A stretch of DNA of 64,000 nt from Arthrobacter sp. U41. Its GTDB lineage: Bacteria; Actinomycetota; Actinomycetes; Actinomycetales; Micrococcaceae. A program made the position numbers and the translations under genes. Under the pieces are notes generated by a model, which saw only the letters and a program-made list of their open reading frames with translations, searched no databases and was not told the DNA's origin. The DNA lies in NCBI RefSeq assembly GCF_007679325.1, contig NZ_VEGI01000001.1:1674001-1738000 (forward strand), read 5' to 3'. The number at the start of each line of letters is the position of its first letter. Position 1 is the first letter of the stretch. Of the stretch, positions 51,542-60,972 are shown piece by piece.

Positions 51542-52426
51542 GTGACCGAAGAGAACGAGAGGCGCAGCGGCCCCCGCCCGCCTGCGGTTCCACCTGCCGG
51601 CGGACCGGGCGAACGGTCCGCCCCCGCCGCACCACATACCGCATCTGCCATCCCGCCGAAACCGTCGACGCCGCCGACCTCCGCGACGCCGATCGTGCCG
51701 GCGCCCCCGGCGGCTCCTGCTACACCCCCGGCCGGTCCCGCTTCGACTCCGGCATCCCCCGTTGCGCAACCGTCCGCTCCCGCTGCGCCCCCGGCCACGC
51801 CTGCTCAGACCCCGACGCCGGGCCGCGCGTCCGCGGCGTCCAGCACCCTCGCCGGCGCGGGCAGGGCAGCCTCGGAAAAGGCCTCGCAGCTCGGCGGCTG
51901 GCTGCGCCGCCAGAACCCCGTGCGGATGGGCACCGCCGCGGCCGCCGTCGTCGTCGTGGGCCTGCTGGTCTGGCTGGTGTCGTCTCTGGGCGGCGGCGAC
52001 AAGGAGCCTGTCGCGGATACGTCCCCGGCCGCGTCCGCCACGACGTCGTCCGCCCCCGTGAAGCGGGGACCGCTGCCGCTGGAGGGAGTCGGCCCGCTGG
52101 AATTCCAGCCCGGCGACTGTTTCAAGGATTTCGACCCGGAGGCTCCGGAGTCAACGGTGGTGGACTGCGCCACAGGGCACTCGGCCCAGCTGATCGCGGT
52201 CCACCACTTTGAGGAGTCGGCCGGCTATCCCGGGCTGAACGCATTGAAGGACAAAGGCCGCGAGACCTGCCGGAACGCGCAGCTGGCCGCCGCCGCCACC
52301 GGTTACGACCTGAAGCAGCGCAACGCTTACCCGAGCTCCACGAGCTGGGAGAACGGCGACCGGCGCGTTGACTGCTATGTCACCGCGGATGCCGGCAACG
52401 TCATCATGGAATCGCTGATCCCCTAA
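51542..52426 (+). CDS. Single-pass membrane protein with septum-formation-like extracellular domain
   Basis: A 294-residue protein. Residues 1-115 are Pro/Ala/Thr-rich and disordered (cytosolic). A transmembrane helix spans about 131-149 (AAAAVVVVGLLVWLVSSL). The extracellular domain has four cysteines in GDCFKDF, VVDCATGHSAQL, ETCRNAQ and RVDCYVT, the pattern of the actinobacterial septum formation domain. A role in envelope or division is inferred only from that family. GTG start at 51542. A bidirectional terminator follows. Confidence 0.75.
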   Translation: MTEENERRSGPRPPAVPPAGGPGERSAPAAPHTASAIPPKPSTPPTSATPIVPAPPAAPATPPAGPASTPASPVAQPSAPAAPPATPAQTPTPGRASAASSTLAGAGRAASEKASQLGGWLRRQNPVRMGTAAAAVVVVGLLVWLVSSLGGGDKEPVADTSPAASATTSSAPVKRGPLPLEGVGPLEFQPGDCFKDFDPEAPESTVVDCATGHSAQLIAVHHFEESAGYPGLNALKDKGRETCRNAQLAAAATGYDLKQRNAYPSSTSWENGDRRVDCYVTADAGNVIMESLIP

Positions 52427-52465
52427 GGGCCCTCCGCTAACCCAGGGCGCTGGTCCCGAAAAGAA

Positions 52466-52505
52466 ACTGCCAGCCGGAGCGCGCTCCGGCTGGCAGTCTT
52501 GTTTT
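52466..52505. terminator. Perfect 32-bp palindrome terminator, bidirectional
   Basis: 52466-52497 is a perfect palindrome (16-bp arms starting ACTGCCAGCCGG), followed by CTTGTTTT on the plus strand and, on the minus strand, by TTCTTTTC. It separates the converging membrane-protein and clpB genes. Confidence 0.9.
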
Positions 52506-52516
52506 ACGACTCGGGC

Positions 52517-55186
52517 CTAACCCTTGCGGCGGACGGACAGCCCGCTGCCGGTGGAGGCGCCGCCGTCGGGCCGGTCCGACGCCTCGGCGCCTCCCATGGT
52601 CAGCTCCGTCAGATCCGGCGCGGTATCCACGAGCACGGTGTCGCCGTCGGCGATGGTCCCGGCCAGGATGGCCTTGGCCAGCCGGTCGCCGATTTCCCGC
52701 TGCACGAGGCGGCGCAGCGGCCGGGCGCCGTAGGCCGGGTCGAAGCCGGTCACCGCGAGCCAGGCGCGGGCACCCTCGGTCACTTCCAGGGTGAGGCGGC
52801 GGCCCTTGAGGCGTTCGCCCAGTTCCTTGACCTGCAGCTCCACGATCCGGGACAGCTCCTCGATGTTCAGCGGGTCGAAGAGCACCACTTCATCGAGCCG
52901 GTTCAGGAACTCGGGCTTGAAGGAGGCGTGCACGGTGGCCATAACGGCCTCGCGCTTGGCGTTCGCGTCCAGGGCCGGGTCCACCAGGAACTGGCTGCCC
53001 AGGTTGGAGGTCAGCACCAGGATCACGTTGCGGAAGTCCACGGTGCGGCCCTGGCCGTCGGTGAGGCGGCCGTCGTCGAGCACCTGCAGGAGGATGTCGA
53101 ACACCTCGGGGTGGGCTTTCTCCACCTCGTCCAGCAGCAGCACGGAGTAGGGGCGGCGGCGGACGGCTTCGGTGAGCTGGCCGCCCTCCTCGTAGCCCAC
53201 GTAGCCGGGAGGGGCGCCGACGAGGCGGGCCACGGAGTGCTTCTCCGAGTATTCGGACATGTCGATCCGCACCATGGCGCGTTCGTCGTCGAACAGGAAG
53301 TCGGCCAGGGCCTTCGCCAGTTCGGTCTTGCCGACGCCGGTGGGGCCCAGGAACAGGAAGGACCCGGTGGGCCGGTTGGGGTCGCTGATCCCGGCGCGGG
53401 CGCGCCGGACGGCGTCCGAGACCGCGGTGACGGCCTTGGACTGGCCGATCAGCCGCTCGCCCAGCACGTGCTCCATCTCCAGCAGCTTCTGGCTTTCGCC
53501 CTGCAGCATGCGGCCGGCGGGGATCCCGGTCCAGGCCGAAATCACCTCGGCGATGTCATCGGCGGTGACTTCGTCGGCCACCATAAGGTCCTGTTTGGCG
53601 CCGCCGCCGGCCACCCGGGCGGTCTCGGCTTCGGCGGCCTCGTTGAGTTCGCGCTCCAGGGCGGGAAGTTCGCCATACAGGATCCGCGAGGCCGCCTCGA
53701 GGTCGCCTTCGCGCTGGAACTTTTCGGCTGCGGAGCGCAGCTCGTCGATGCGGGCTTTGAGGTCGCCCACACGGTTCAGGCCCGCTTTCTCGGACTCCCA
53801 GCGGGCGTTAAGCGCGGCCAGTTCTTCCTTTTTGTCCGCCATGTCCGACCGGATCGCGGCCAGCCGCTCCACCGACGCGGGATCGGTCTCGTTGGCCAGC
53901 GCCAGTTCCTCCATGGTCAGGCGGTCCACGGAGCGGCGCAGCTGGTCGATCTCCTCCGGGGCGGAGTCGATCTCCATACGCAGCCGGGACGCGGCCTCGT
54001 CCACGAGGTCGATCGCCTTGTCCGGCAGCTGCCGGCCGGAGATGTAGCGGTTGGAGAGCGCGGCGGCGGCGACGAGGGCGGAGTCGGCGATGGCGACCTT
54101 GTGGTGCGCCTCGTAGCGCTCCTTGAGCCCGCGCAGGATGCCGATGGTGTCCTCCACGCTGGGCTCGCCGACGAAGACCTGCTGGAAGCGGCGTTCCAGG
54201 GCGGGGTCTTTCTCGATGTTTTCGCGGTACTCGTCCAGCGTGGTGGCGCCGATGAGGCGCAGCTCGCCGCGGGCCAGCATGGGCTTGAGCATGTTGCCGG
54301 CGTCCATGGAGCTGTCCCCGGTGGCGCCGGCCCCCACCACGGTGTGGATCTCGTCGATGAACGTGACGATCTGGCCTTCGGAGCCCTTGATCTCCTCCAG
54401 CACGGCCTTGAGCCGCTCCTCGAATTCACCGCGGTACTTGGCGCCGGCCACCATGGACGCGAGGTCCAGGGCGATCAGGGTTTTGCCGCGCAGGCTTTCG
54501 GGGACGTCGCCGGCCACGATCCGCTGGGCCAGCCCCTCGACGACGGCGGTCTTGCCGACGCCGGGTTCGCCGATGATCACGGGGTTGTTCTTGGTCCGCC
54601 GGCTCAGCACCTGGATGATGCGGCGGATCTCGGCGTCGCGGCCGATTACCGGATCCAACTTCCCCGAGCGGGCAATCGCGGTGAGGTCGGTGCCGTACTT
54701 CTCCAGCGCCTGGAAGGAATTTTCGGGGTCCGCGTTATCCACCTTGCGGTCACCGCGGACGCCCGGCAATGCGGCGAGCAGGGCCTCATGGGAGGCGCCG
54801 GCGTCGCGCATCAGCTTACCGACGGCGTCGCTTCCGGAGGCGAGCCCCAGCAGCAGATGCTCGGTGGAGACGAAGCTGTCGCCGAGCCGCTCGGCCTCGC
54901 TCTGGGCGTTCTTGATGGCCTGAAGGGCGGTACGGGACAGCTGCGGCTGCTGCACGCTGCTGCCGGAGGTGGCGGGAAGGGCCTTGATGGCGGTGCTCGC
55001 CTGGACACTGACCGAATCCGGGTCCGCCCCGGTGGCGCGGAGGAGCGCGACGGCGACACCCTCGCGCTGGTCCATCAGCGCCTTGAGCAAGTGGGCGGGT
55101 TCGAGCTGGGGGTTCCCGGCCGTCGAGGCATTCATGGCGGCGGCGGCGAGAGCCTCCTGGCTCTTGGTGGTGAACTTGGCGTCCAA
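52517..55186 (-). CDS. clpB: ATP-dependent chaperone ClpB
   Basis: An 889-residue disaggregase. A double-Clp N-domain (residues 1-145) is followed by AAA-1 with GEPGVGKT near 206-213, the coiled-coil middle domain (about 400-530), AAA-2 with GPTGVGKT near 610, and a C-domain ending in a low-complexity tail. It acts with DnaK to recover aggregated proteins. I chose TTG 55186 because it follows AAAGGAG and yields the standard [12 protein letters not shown] start; the frame is open 27 codons further. A HAIR-like operator lies just upstream, so HspR-type heat-shock control is expected. Confidence 0.96.
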   Translation of the reverse strand: MDAKFTTKSQEALAAAAMNASTAGNPQLEPAHLLKALMDQREGVAVALLRATGADPDSVSVQASTAIKALPATSGSSVQQPQLSRTALQAIKNAQSEAERLGDSFVSTEHLLLGLASGSDAVGKLMRDAGASHEALLAALPGVRGDRKVDNADPENSFQALEKYGTDLTAIARSGKLDPVIGRDAEIRRIIQVLSRRTKNNPVIIGEPGVGKTAVVEGLAQRIVAGDVPESLRGKTLIALDLASMVAGAKYRGEFEERLKAVLEEIKGSEGQIVTFIDEIHTVVGAGATGDSSMDAGNMLKPMLARGELRLIGATTLDEYRENIEKDPALERRFQQVFVGEPSVEDTIGILRGLKERYEAHHKVAIADSALVAAAALSNRYISGRQLPDKAIDLVDEAASRLRMEIDSAPEEIDQLRRSVDRLTMEELALANETDPASVERLAAIRSDMADKKEELAALNARWESEKAGLNRVGDLKARIDELRSAAEKFQREGDLEAASRILYGELPALERELNEAAEAETARVAGGGAKQDLMVADEVTADDIAEVISAWTGIPAGRMLQGESQKLLEMEHVLGERLIGQSKAVTAVSDAVRRARAGISDPNRPTGSFLFLGPTGVGKTELAKALADFLFDDERAMVRIDMSEYSEKHSVARLVGAPPGYVGYEEGGQLTEAVRRRPYSVLLLDEVEKAHPEVFDILLQVLDDGRLTDGQGRTVDFRNVILVLTSNLGSQFLVDPALDANAKREAVMATVHASFKPEFLNRLDEVVLFDPLNIEELSRIVELQVKELGERLKGRRLTLEVTEGARAWLAVTGFDPAYGARPLRRLVQREIGDRLAKAILAGTIADGDTVLVDTAPDLTELTMGGAEASDRPDGGASTGSGLSVRRKG

Positions 55187-55217
55187 AGAGAGCTCCTTTC
55201 GGGAACATGCTGGTATT

Positions 55218-55243
55218 AAAGTTGAGTGTACTCCGCTCAACTT
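55218..55243. promoter_or_regulatory. HAIR-like (HspR) operator upstream of clpB
   Basis: AAAGTTGAG (55218-55226) and CTCAACTTT (55235-55243) are perfect 9-bp arms around a 9-nt centre. The core TTGAGT-N7-GCTCAA differs from the HspR consensus CTTGAGT-N7-ACTCAAG at few positions. It lies 32 bp upstream of the chosen clpB start. Confidence 0.75.
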
Positions 55244-55331
55244 TGCATTGGGTCCGTTTGGGTCCATGTTTGCCGACGGCGAAATGGCTGTCTAGGGCCG
55301 GAGTCCCCGCGGCGCGCCGCTCCCGCCCGGG

Positions 55332-55647
55332 GGACATGCCCTCCGGCAGCTGCAAACACTGGACATAGTCCCTATATGCCCACTCATGGCGCCAAAGGCC
55401 GGACATGTCCCCGCGCATCGCGAGCCCATGGCTGGACATGTCCCCCCTGGAGGCGCGGAGTCGCGTTCCGGCCCGAGCCAACCTGCGCATTCGCTGGGCA
55501 TGCCCTCCGCTGGCTGCAACCACTGGACATAGTCCCAATATGCGCACTCGTGGCGCCAAAGAATGGGCATGTCCCCCTGGATCGAGGCCGCAAGACCGGG
55601 CATGCCCCTTGTGCGCCAGGGGCAGGAGCGCGCGACTGGACATGTCC
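55332..55647. repeat. Array of nine GGRCATGYCC-type palindromes with a 164-bp period
   Basis: Sites begin at 55332, 55361, 55401, 55434, 55496, 55525, 55565, 55598 and 55638. The first four and next four have identical spacings (29, 40, 33), so the block is a 164-bp direct repeat. Sites 2 and 6 are the variant GGACATAGTCC. The sequence between sites is also conserved, for example CACTGGACATAGTCC and TGGCGCCAAAG. This fills the clpB to AhpD-like gap (55187-55890, 704 bp, no credible gene) together with the HAIR site and the hairpins below. Frames open through it are repeat artefacts. Confidence 0.85.
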
Positions 55648-55700
55648 CGCGCACGCCGCGCACTCGGAGCGTCGGCCGCCCGAACCCCGTTAAACCATTT

Positions 55701-55797
55701 CGGCGATCGGCTCCCCCAAGGAGCCGACCGCCGATTAATGGGAGCTGGTCCGATGTCGGCGGACCAGCTCCGGTGGAGCGGCCGGGGGAACCGCTCC
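55701..55797. other. Three consecutive strong hairpins
   Basis: Stem 1: 55701-55714 with 55720-55733 (14 pairs, one mismatch). Stem 2: 55741-55752 with 55760-55771 (12 perfect pairs). Stem 3: GGAGCGG 55775-55781 with CCGCTCC 55791-55797. No long T tract follows any of them. They could be a terminator cluster, a small structured RNA or part of the adjacent repeat element. Confidence 0.65.
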
Positions 55798-55825
55798 TGC
55801 AGGGGATTTCGCTGTTCATGCATCT

Positions 55826-55851
55826 TGTCACACATGTGACAGATTTGTCAC
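55826..55851. promoter_or_regulatory. Palindromic operator before the AhpD-like gene
   Basis: TGTCACA-CA-TGTGACA (55826-55841) is a perfect 7-bp dyad, and a third half-site TTGTCAC follows at 55845-55851. The predicted -10 (TAGTCT, 55878-55883) lies 27 bp downstream. The regulator is unknown. Confidence 0.55.
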
Positions 55852-55890
55852 GCGGTATTTTTGGGGTTTCCCGTGGGTAGTCTTTTGACC

Positions 55891-56382
55891 ATGGATGAGA
55901 CAGCAGCAGCGCAGCACCACACCACCCGGTCCGTTTTCTTGGACAAGGCCCATCCCGCCGCCTGGCGGGCCCTCAATGGGCTCGGCCTGAAGGCCAAGGA
56001 AGCCGCCGATGACGCCGGCCTGGACCAGACCCTGATCGAGCTGCTGAATGTCCGCATCTCGCAGATCAACGGCTGCGCCTACTGCCTGGACCTGCACGTG
56101 GGCGACGCCGTAAAAAACGGCGAAACCGCGCAGCGCCTTGCCGTCCTGCCGGCCTGGCGGGACACGGATCTGTTCACCGAGAAGGAACGCGCCGCACTGA
56201 TCCTGGCCGAAGCCATCACCAACATCTCCGACGCCCGCGCCCGCGAGCACGAAGGCGCAGCCGCGAGGAAGCACCTCACCGACGCGGAATTCTCCGCGGT
56301 CAGCTGGCTGGTGATCGCCATGAACGCGTTCAATCGGGTGTCGATCGTCAGCCAGCACCCCGTACGCAAGGACCGCGGGTAG
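55891..56382 (+). CDS. AhpD-like carboxymuconolactone decarboxylase family protein
   Basis: A 163-residue all-helical protein with NGCAYCLDLHVGDA, the CxxC-x3-H motif of AhpD-type alkylhydroperoxidases. LIELLNVRISQI before and LAVLPAWRDTDLFTEKERAALILAEA after (in two parts) are the family's helices. It probably acts in thiol-peroxide or disulfide chemistry. The ATG at 55891 is preceded by TAGTCT 7 nt away (leaderless). The frame opens 10 codons earlier. It converges on modC. Confidence 0.88.
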   Translation: MDETAAAQHHTTRSVFLDKAHPAAWRALNGLGLKAKEAADDAGLDQTLIELLNVRISQINGCAYCLDLHVGDAVKNGETAQRLAVLPAWRDTDLFTEKERAALILAEAITNISDARAREHEGAAARKHLTDAEFSAVSWLVIAMNAFNRVSIVSQHPVRKDRG

Positions 56383-56428
56383 CCGGCCGCCCGGCCCCAA
56401 CAGGCAGCCCCACCGCACCCGCCCGCCG

Positions 56429-57478
56429 TTACGACGGGTAGATCGACACCGCCGCCGCCTTGACCACGAAGTAGACCTCTAGGCCCGGAGCCAGGCCGAG
56501 GTCCGCGGAGGCAGCCGGGGTGACGTCCGCGGAGAGGTCCCCGGCCCGGATCCGAATCTGGTCCCCGTGCGGCTCCAGGTCGGTGACCGTGACCCGGAAC
56601 GAGTTCCGCGGGCTGCCGTGCGCCTCGCCCAGAAACACCGAGACGGCCGACGGCGGGAACGCCGCCACGCCTGCCTGCCCGGCGACGAGCGGCGCGTCGT
56701 GCTGGCCCGCGAATTCGAGGCCCTCGGCGGTCCTGATTCCCGCCGACGTCACGGTCCCAGGGACCAGGTTCAGGCCGGCCAGCCCTGCGGCGAAACGGCT
56801 GCGTGGCCGCCGGAGGACCTCGCGGGTGGGCCCGTCCTCGGTGATCCGGCCCTCCTCCATAACAATCACCCGGTCCGCGAGCATGTAGGCGTCCAGGACG
56901 TCATGGGTGACGATGATGGCACGCCGGCCGGCCAGCACCCGTTTGAGCAGCCGTCGCAGCAGCGGAGCCGCGTGGATGTCCAGGGCGGACAGGGGCTCGT
57001 CCAGCAGCAGCACCTCCGGATCCACGGCCAGGGCCCGGGCAGCCGCCACACGCTGCGCCTGCCCGCCGGACAACTCCCCCGGCCGGCGGTCCGCGAGATC
57101 CGCGGCGTCCACCTCGGCCAGCCAGTGCCGGGCAGATTCCCGGGCCTCCCGCTTGGGCATCCCTGCGCTCCGCGGCCCGAAGGCGACGTTTTCGAGAGCG
57201 CTCAGGTGCGGAAACAGCAGGGGATCCTGGGCCAGCAGGGCGGTTCCGCGGCGGTGCGGCGCGGTCCACGTGTGCACGCCGGGACCAAGCTCGAACAGGA
57301 CCCTGCCGTTCACCTCCGCCCGGCCGGTGTCCGGGCGCAGCAGCCCGGAGATCACCGAGAGCAGGGTGGATTTTCCCGCCCCGTTGGGCCCGAGCACGGC
57401 CACCGTCTCGCCCGGCGCCAGGCTCAGTGACACGTCAAAGCGGCGGGCGGCGAGGGCGGCGTCGAGCGTAAACGTCAT
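56429..57478 (-). CDS. modC: Molybdate ABC transporter ATP-binding protein
   Basis: A 349-residue ATPase: Walker [12 protein letters not shown]-loop near LLAQDPLLF, signature [15 protein letters not shown], Walker [13 protein letters not shown] and H-loop VTHDVLDA. The last 70 residues form a Mop/TOBE-type domain ([17 protein letters not shown]) that binds oxyanion. Molybdate imported here is needed for the xanthine dehydrogenase cofactor. The chosen ATG at 57478 overlaps modB by 4 nt; the frame is open far upstream inside modB but that part is a shadow. Confidence 0.94.
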   Translation of the reverse strand: MTFTLDAALAARRFDVSLSLAPGETVAVLGPNGAGKSTLLSVISGLLRPDTGRAEVNGRVLFELGPGVHTWTAPHRRGTALLAQDPLLFPHLSALENVAFGPRSAGMPKREARESARHWLAEVDAADLADRRPGELSGGQAQRVAAARALAVDPEVLLLDEPLSALDIHAAPLLRRLLKRVLAGRRAIIVTHDVLDAYMLADRVIVMEEGRITEDGPTREVLRRPRSRFAAGLAGLNLVPGTVTSAGIRTAEGLEFAGQHDAPLVAGQAGVAAFPPSAVSVFLGEAHGSPRNSFRVTVTDLEPHGDQIRIRAGDLSADVTPAASADLGLAPGLEVYFVVKAAAVSIYPS

Positions 57479-58323
57479 GCCGGCACCCGGCCGGGAGTGC
57501 CGACCCGCGCCGACCTGCCGCCGGACCCGGCGGGCGCCGGTCCACGGTAGGAGAGCCCGACGACGACGACCGCCACCACAACCAGCAGCAGGGACAGCGC
57601 GACGGCGGCGTCGGCGTCGGTCTCCCGCTGCAGGTAGATTTCCAGCGGCAGGGTGCGGGTGACCCCCGGTAGGCTCCCGGCGAAGGTGAGCGTGGCGCCG
57701 AATTCGCCCAGGCTCCGCGCGAAGGAGAGCACCGCCCCGGACGCGAGCCCGGGCAGGACCAGCGGCAAGGTGACCCGGCGCAGGACGGTGGTGGGGCGCG
57801 CACCGAGAGTGGCGGCCACGGCCTCGTACCGGCTGCCGGCCGAGCGAAGGGCGCCTTCGAGGCTGACCACAAGGAACGGAAGCGCCACGAACGTCTGGGC
57901 GAGGATCACCGCCGTCGTCGTAAACGCGATCCGGAGGCCGGCGACTTCGAGGCCCTGCCCCAGGAGGCCCTGGCGGCCGAAGGCGTAGAGCAGCGCGATG
58001 CCGCCCACCACGGGGGGCAGCACGAGCGGCAGCAGGACGAAGGACCTCAGCAGCCGCTTGCCAGGGAAGTCGCCGCGGGCCAGCACCAGCGCCAGCGGCA
58101 CCCCGAACAGGACACACAGCACCGTGCTCGCCGCGGCCGTGCGGAGGCTGAGCCCCAGCGCGGTGAGCGAGGACTCGGAGGTGATGAGCGGGATGAACTG
58201 CGGCCAGTTGACCCTGCCCAGCATGGCCGCGAGCGGCAGCAGCACAAACAGGGCCCCGACGGCGGCAATGGCCGCGACCCAGCGCGGGATCCCGGTGTAG
58301 GTGGTGTCTCTCCGGCGTTTCAT
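57475..58323 (-). CDS. modB: Molybdate ABC transporter permease
   Basis: A 282-residue inner-membrane protein with about six helices. [18 protein letters not shown] and the EAA loop [28 protein letters not shown] (in two parts) are characteristic of ModB, and [19 protein letters not shown] follows. It pairs with ModC. The order on the minus strand is Mop regulator, modA, modB, modC, with overlaps or 6-nt gaps throughout. Confidence 0.94.
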   Translation of the reverse strand: MKRRRDTTYTGIPRWVAAIAAVGALFVLLPLAAMLGRVNWPQFIPLITSESSLTALGLSLRTAAASTVLCVLFGVPLALVLARGDFPGKRLLRSFVLLPLVLPPVVGGIALLYAFGRQGLLGQGLEVAGLRIAFTTTAVILAQTFVALPFLVVSLEGALRSAGSRYEAVAATLGARPTTVLRRVTLPLVLPGLASGAVLSFARSLGEFGATLTFAGSLPGVTRTLPLEIYLQRETDADAAVALSLLLVVVAVVVVGLSYRGPAPAGSGGRSARVGTPGRVPA

Positions 58324-58329
58324 GCGGGC

Positions 58330-59109
58330 CTACGGCGTTCCGAAGCCGGCGCCGCGGAAGATCCGCTGGCCGTCGGGGCCCGTGACCGCCTCGATGAAGT
58401 CGGCCGCGAGCTCCTTGTTTTTACCGTTCCGCACTGCGGTGATGGGGTAGGTGTTGACGGCCCGCGCGGATTCGGGGAACGGGATCGCCTGCACCTTGCT
58501 CCCGGCGGCCTTCGCATCCGTAACGTAGACCAGCCCGGCGTCGGCCTCGCCCGAGACGACCTTGCCCAGGACATCGGTCACGGACGATTCCTCGCTCACG
58601 GGCATGAGTGTGGTGCCGGTTTCCTTTTCAAGGGTCTTCGTGGCCGCGCCGCACGGGACCTGCTCCGCGCAAATCACGGTCCTGACCCCCGGCTTGGCGA
58701 GATCCGCGAAGGTGGCGATGGACGCGGGGTTCTCCGGGGGCACGGCGATGGTCAGCACGTTGGTGGCGAAGTCCCGGGGTGACCCCTCCACCAGGCCTGC
58801 CTCGCCCACTTTGGCCATGTTCTTCGTGTCGGCGGAGGCGAAGACATCCGCCGGGGCGCCCTGGCTGATCTGGGTGGCGAGGTCGGAGGACCCGGCGAAG
58901 CTGAGGGTCACGGTGGTTCCCGGGTGAGCGGCCTCGAACTCCTCGGCGAGCGCCGTGAAGGGGGCCTGGAGGGATGCCGCGGCGAAGACGGTGAGGGTCT
59001 TGCCGGCGTCTCTGGCCGGTGCGGTGCAGCCCGTGAGGCCGGCGGCAGCGGCGCAGCCCATGAGGCCGGCGGCCGCCAGCGCGGCGGCGGCCCGGATGCC
59101 GGGCCTCAT
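58330..59109 (-). CDS. modA: Molybdate-binding lipoprotein
   Basis: A 259-residue extracytoplasmic binding protein. The signal peptide has two candidate lipoboxes (AGLMGC and AGLTGC, Cys19 or Cys28). LTVFAAASLQAPFTALAEEFE, TVTLSFAGSSDLATQISQGAPADVF in two parts, and NVLTIAVP are the ModA motifs, with Ser residues that hold molybdate. Start ATG 59109 overlaps the upstream regulator's stop (ATGA). An open frame upstream is a shadow of that gene. Confidence 0.94.
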   Translation of the reverse strand: MRPGIRAAAALAAAGLMGCAAAAGLTGCTAPARDAGKTLTVFAAASLQAPFTALAEEFEAAHPGTTVTLSFAGSSDLATQISQGAPADVFASADTKNMAKVGEAGLVEGSPRDFATNVLTIAVPPENPASIATFADLAKPGVRTVICAEQVPCGAATKTLEKETGTTLMPVSEESSVTDVLGKVVSGEADAGLVYVTDAKAAGSKVQAIPFPESARAVNTYPITAVRNGKNKELAADFIEAVTGPDGQRIFRGAGFGTP

Positions 59110-59516
59110 ATAACGCCCTTGCCCTTGGGTGTTTCGATGATCACGGTGGTGGCCTTGACGACGGCGGTCGCCACCGAGCCGAGCTCCAGGCCCAGCTCCC
59201 GCACGGCCTCGCTGCTCATTAGCGACACCACCCGGAACGGCCCGCACTGCAGTTCCACCTGGGCCATCACGGTATCGGCCGTGATGGCGGTGACGAGACC
59301 AACGAAACGGTTGCGGGCCGAACTGCCTGCCTTGGCCGGGTCGTCGGGAAGCTGGGCCTGCTCCCGGGCGAGCCGGGCGAGCTCCAGCCCGTCCACGGCC
59401 AGCCGGCCGGCGTCGTCCCTGAGCGGGGTCAGGCTTCCGTTCTCGGTCCAGCGCCGGATGGTGTCGTCACTGACGCCCAGGAACCGGGCCGCCTCGGAAA
59501 CGCGAATATTGGGCAT
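59106..59516 (-). CDS. Excisionase-type HTH plus Mop-domain molybdate-responsive protein
   Basis: A 136-residue protein. The N-terminus is a MerR/excisionase-like helix-turn-helix (IRVSEAARFLGVSDDTIRRWTENG in two parts). The C-terminal 65 residues are a Mop/TOBE domain (ARNRFVGLVTAITADTVMAQVEL) that binds molybdate. This arrangement replaces ModE in many actinobacteria. As the first gene of the mod operon, it probably represses it when molybdate is plentiful (inference). Confidence 0.88.
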   Translation of the reverse strand: MPNIRVSEAARFLGVSDDTIRRWTENGSLTPLRDDAGRLAVDGLELARLAREQAQLPDDPAKAGSSARNRFVGLVTAITADTVMAQVELQCGPFRVVSLMSSEAVRELGLELGSVATAVVKATTVIIETPKGKGVI

Positions 59517-59744
59517 AGTGCCACTCTAACCCGCATATGCGGAACCGGTCAGCGATTGTGCCCGTAATTCCGGATCCGCACCAACGACCCCTTCCGGCCG
59601 CCCGCAGTTATCCTCCTGTGCCCGGCGCCACCGCCGCGTCTGAGGCCCGGATAGCATGTGCGGGCAAGTCCCGCGGGCCTGCGGCTCCGGCTGTGAGACG
59701 GTTGGTAAGTAACATGACCAACCGACAGTGGGAGACACATCAGC

Positions 59745-60938
59745 ATGGGCAGTCCGGATAAGACAACCCCCTGGGGCGACAGCCTAGGCCGCGCCAGCAT
59801 CAGGACCGCGCAGGTGCTCCTGCTGCTGGTCCTGACCGTCGTGGTGGTCTATGCCCTGATCCAGGTGCGGCTCGTGGTGATTCCGACGCTGCTGGCCCTC
59901 ATCCTCGCCGCCGCGATCGCCCCGTTCGTGCACTGGCTGCGCCGCCGCGGCTGGCCCAGCACGGCCGCCACCACCCTGTCGTTCGTGCTGCTCCTGCTCG
60001 CGTTCGGGGCTGTGATCACCGGCATCGTCTTCGCCGTCATGAGCCAGGCGGACGAACTGGGCAGCAAGGCCACGGAAGGCTTCGACCGGGTCTACGACTT
60101 CATCCGCACCGGCCCCATCCCGATCGATGACCAGCAGATCCAGCAGGCGCGCGACGCCGCCATCGACTTCGCAACCAGCAGCACCGTCGGCGCGGGCGCC
60201 ATTTCCGGACTCAGCGCGGCCGGCAACTTCATCACCGGCGCCGTGCTCATGGCCGTGATCCTGTTCTTCTTCCTGAAGGACGGCGAAAGTATCTGGGCCT
60301 TTGTGCTGCGGGCGTTCAAGGGCGAGAAGCTGGTCAGGGCACGCCGCGCCGGGGAGCGGAGCCTCACCGTGCTGGGCGGTTACGTGCGCGGAACCTCCAT
60401 CGTGGCCTTCGTGGACGCGTTCTTCATTGGCCTGGCGCTGGTGATCATGGGCGTGCCGCTCGCGCTGCCGCTCGCCGCGCTGACCTTCATCGGCGCCTTC
60501 ATCCCGCTGATCGGCGCCACCCTGGCCGGCATCCTCGCGGCGCTCGTCGCGCTGGTGGCCAACGGACCGCTCGCGGCCCTGGTGGTCATCATTGTTGTGA
60601 TCGTCGTCAACCAGCTGGAGGGCAATTTCCTTCAGCCCGTCGTCATGGGCCAGGCGCTCAACGTCCATGCCCTCGTGATCCTGCTGGCCCTCACCGCCGG
60701 CACCATCCTCGCCGGCATCATCGGCGCGATCCTCGCCGTTCCTCTGGTGGCCGTGGCCTGGGCCGCGATCAAGGCCTGGAATTCGGAGGGCGACATCACC
60801 CCCGAGGCCGTTGCCGAAGCGGAGCATGAAACCCGGCTGAACGAACAGGGCGAAGGTGTGCGTTCCAAGCCGCGCGGCGCCCGGACGCCGGAGGAGGAGC
60901 AGTCCGACACCGCAGCCGCTGACGCCAGCCAGGGCTGA
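59745..60938 (+). CDS. AI-2E family transporter (putative permease)
   Basis: A 397-residue membrane protein with 7-8 helices. AAAIAPFVHWLRRRGWPSTAA, LMAVILFFFLKDGESIW, FIPLIGATLAGILAALVAL and VNQLEGNFLQPVVMGQALNVHAL in two parts are the conserved AI-2E/PerM segments. The substrate is uncertain, since the family name comes from one E. coli exporter (TqsA) and other members move Na+ or unknown solutes. The C-terminal 60 residues are charged and cytosolic. Confidence 0.9.
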   Translation: MGSPDKTTPWGDSLGRASIRTAQVLLLLVLTVVVVYALIQVRLVVIPTLLALILAAAIAPFVHWLRRRGWPSTAATTLSFVLLLLAFGAVITGIVFAVMSQADELGSKATEGFDRVYDFIRTGPIPIDDQQIQQARDAAIDFATSSTVGAGAISGLSAAGNFITGAVLMAVILFFFLKDGESIWAFVLRAFKGEKLVRARRAGERSLTVLGGYVRGTSIVAFVDAFFIGLALVIMGVPLALPLAALTFIGAFIPLIGATLAGILAALVALVANGPLAALVVIIVVIVVNQLEGNFLQPVVMGQALNVHALVILLALTAGTILAGIIGAILAVPLVAVAWAAIKAWNSEGDITPEAVAEAEHETRLNEQGEGVRSKPRGARTPEEEQSDTAAADASQG

Positions 60939-60972
60939 TCCGCGGGATCCGGGGCCGGAATAGACTTCCCCC

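Noticed and set aside
52499..55219. A 906-codon plus-strand frame opposite clpB
   Set aside because: Shadow of clpB, running through the terminator and lacking any recognisable domain.
55332..55647. Possible CRISPR array
   Set aside because: The repeated units are 10-11 bp palindromes with unequal spacing (29, 40, 33, 62 bp), and the intervals themselves are repeated, unlike unique spacers. No cas gene is present.
55226..55839. Overlapping open frames on both strands through the palindrome array
   Set aside because: Their translations repeat with the 164-bp DNA unit (for example repeated ACP and MS segments), have no ribosome site, and exist in several frames at once, so they reflect the repeat rather than a gene.
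57479..58117. N-terminal extension of modC by 213 codons
   Set aside because: The extra frame lies inside modB in another phase, and the ABC domain begins normally at the ATG at 57478, which overlaps the modB stop.
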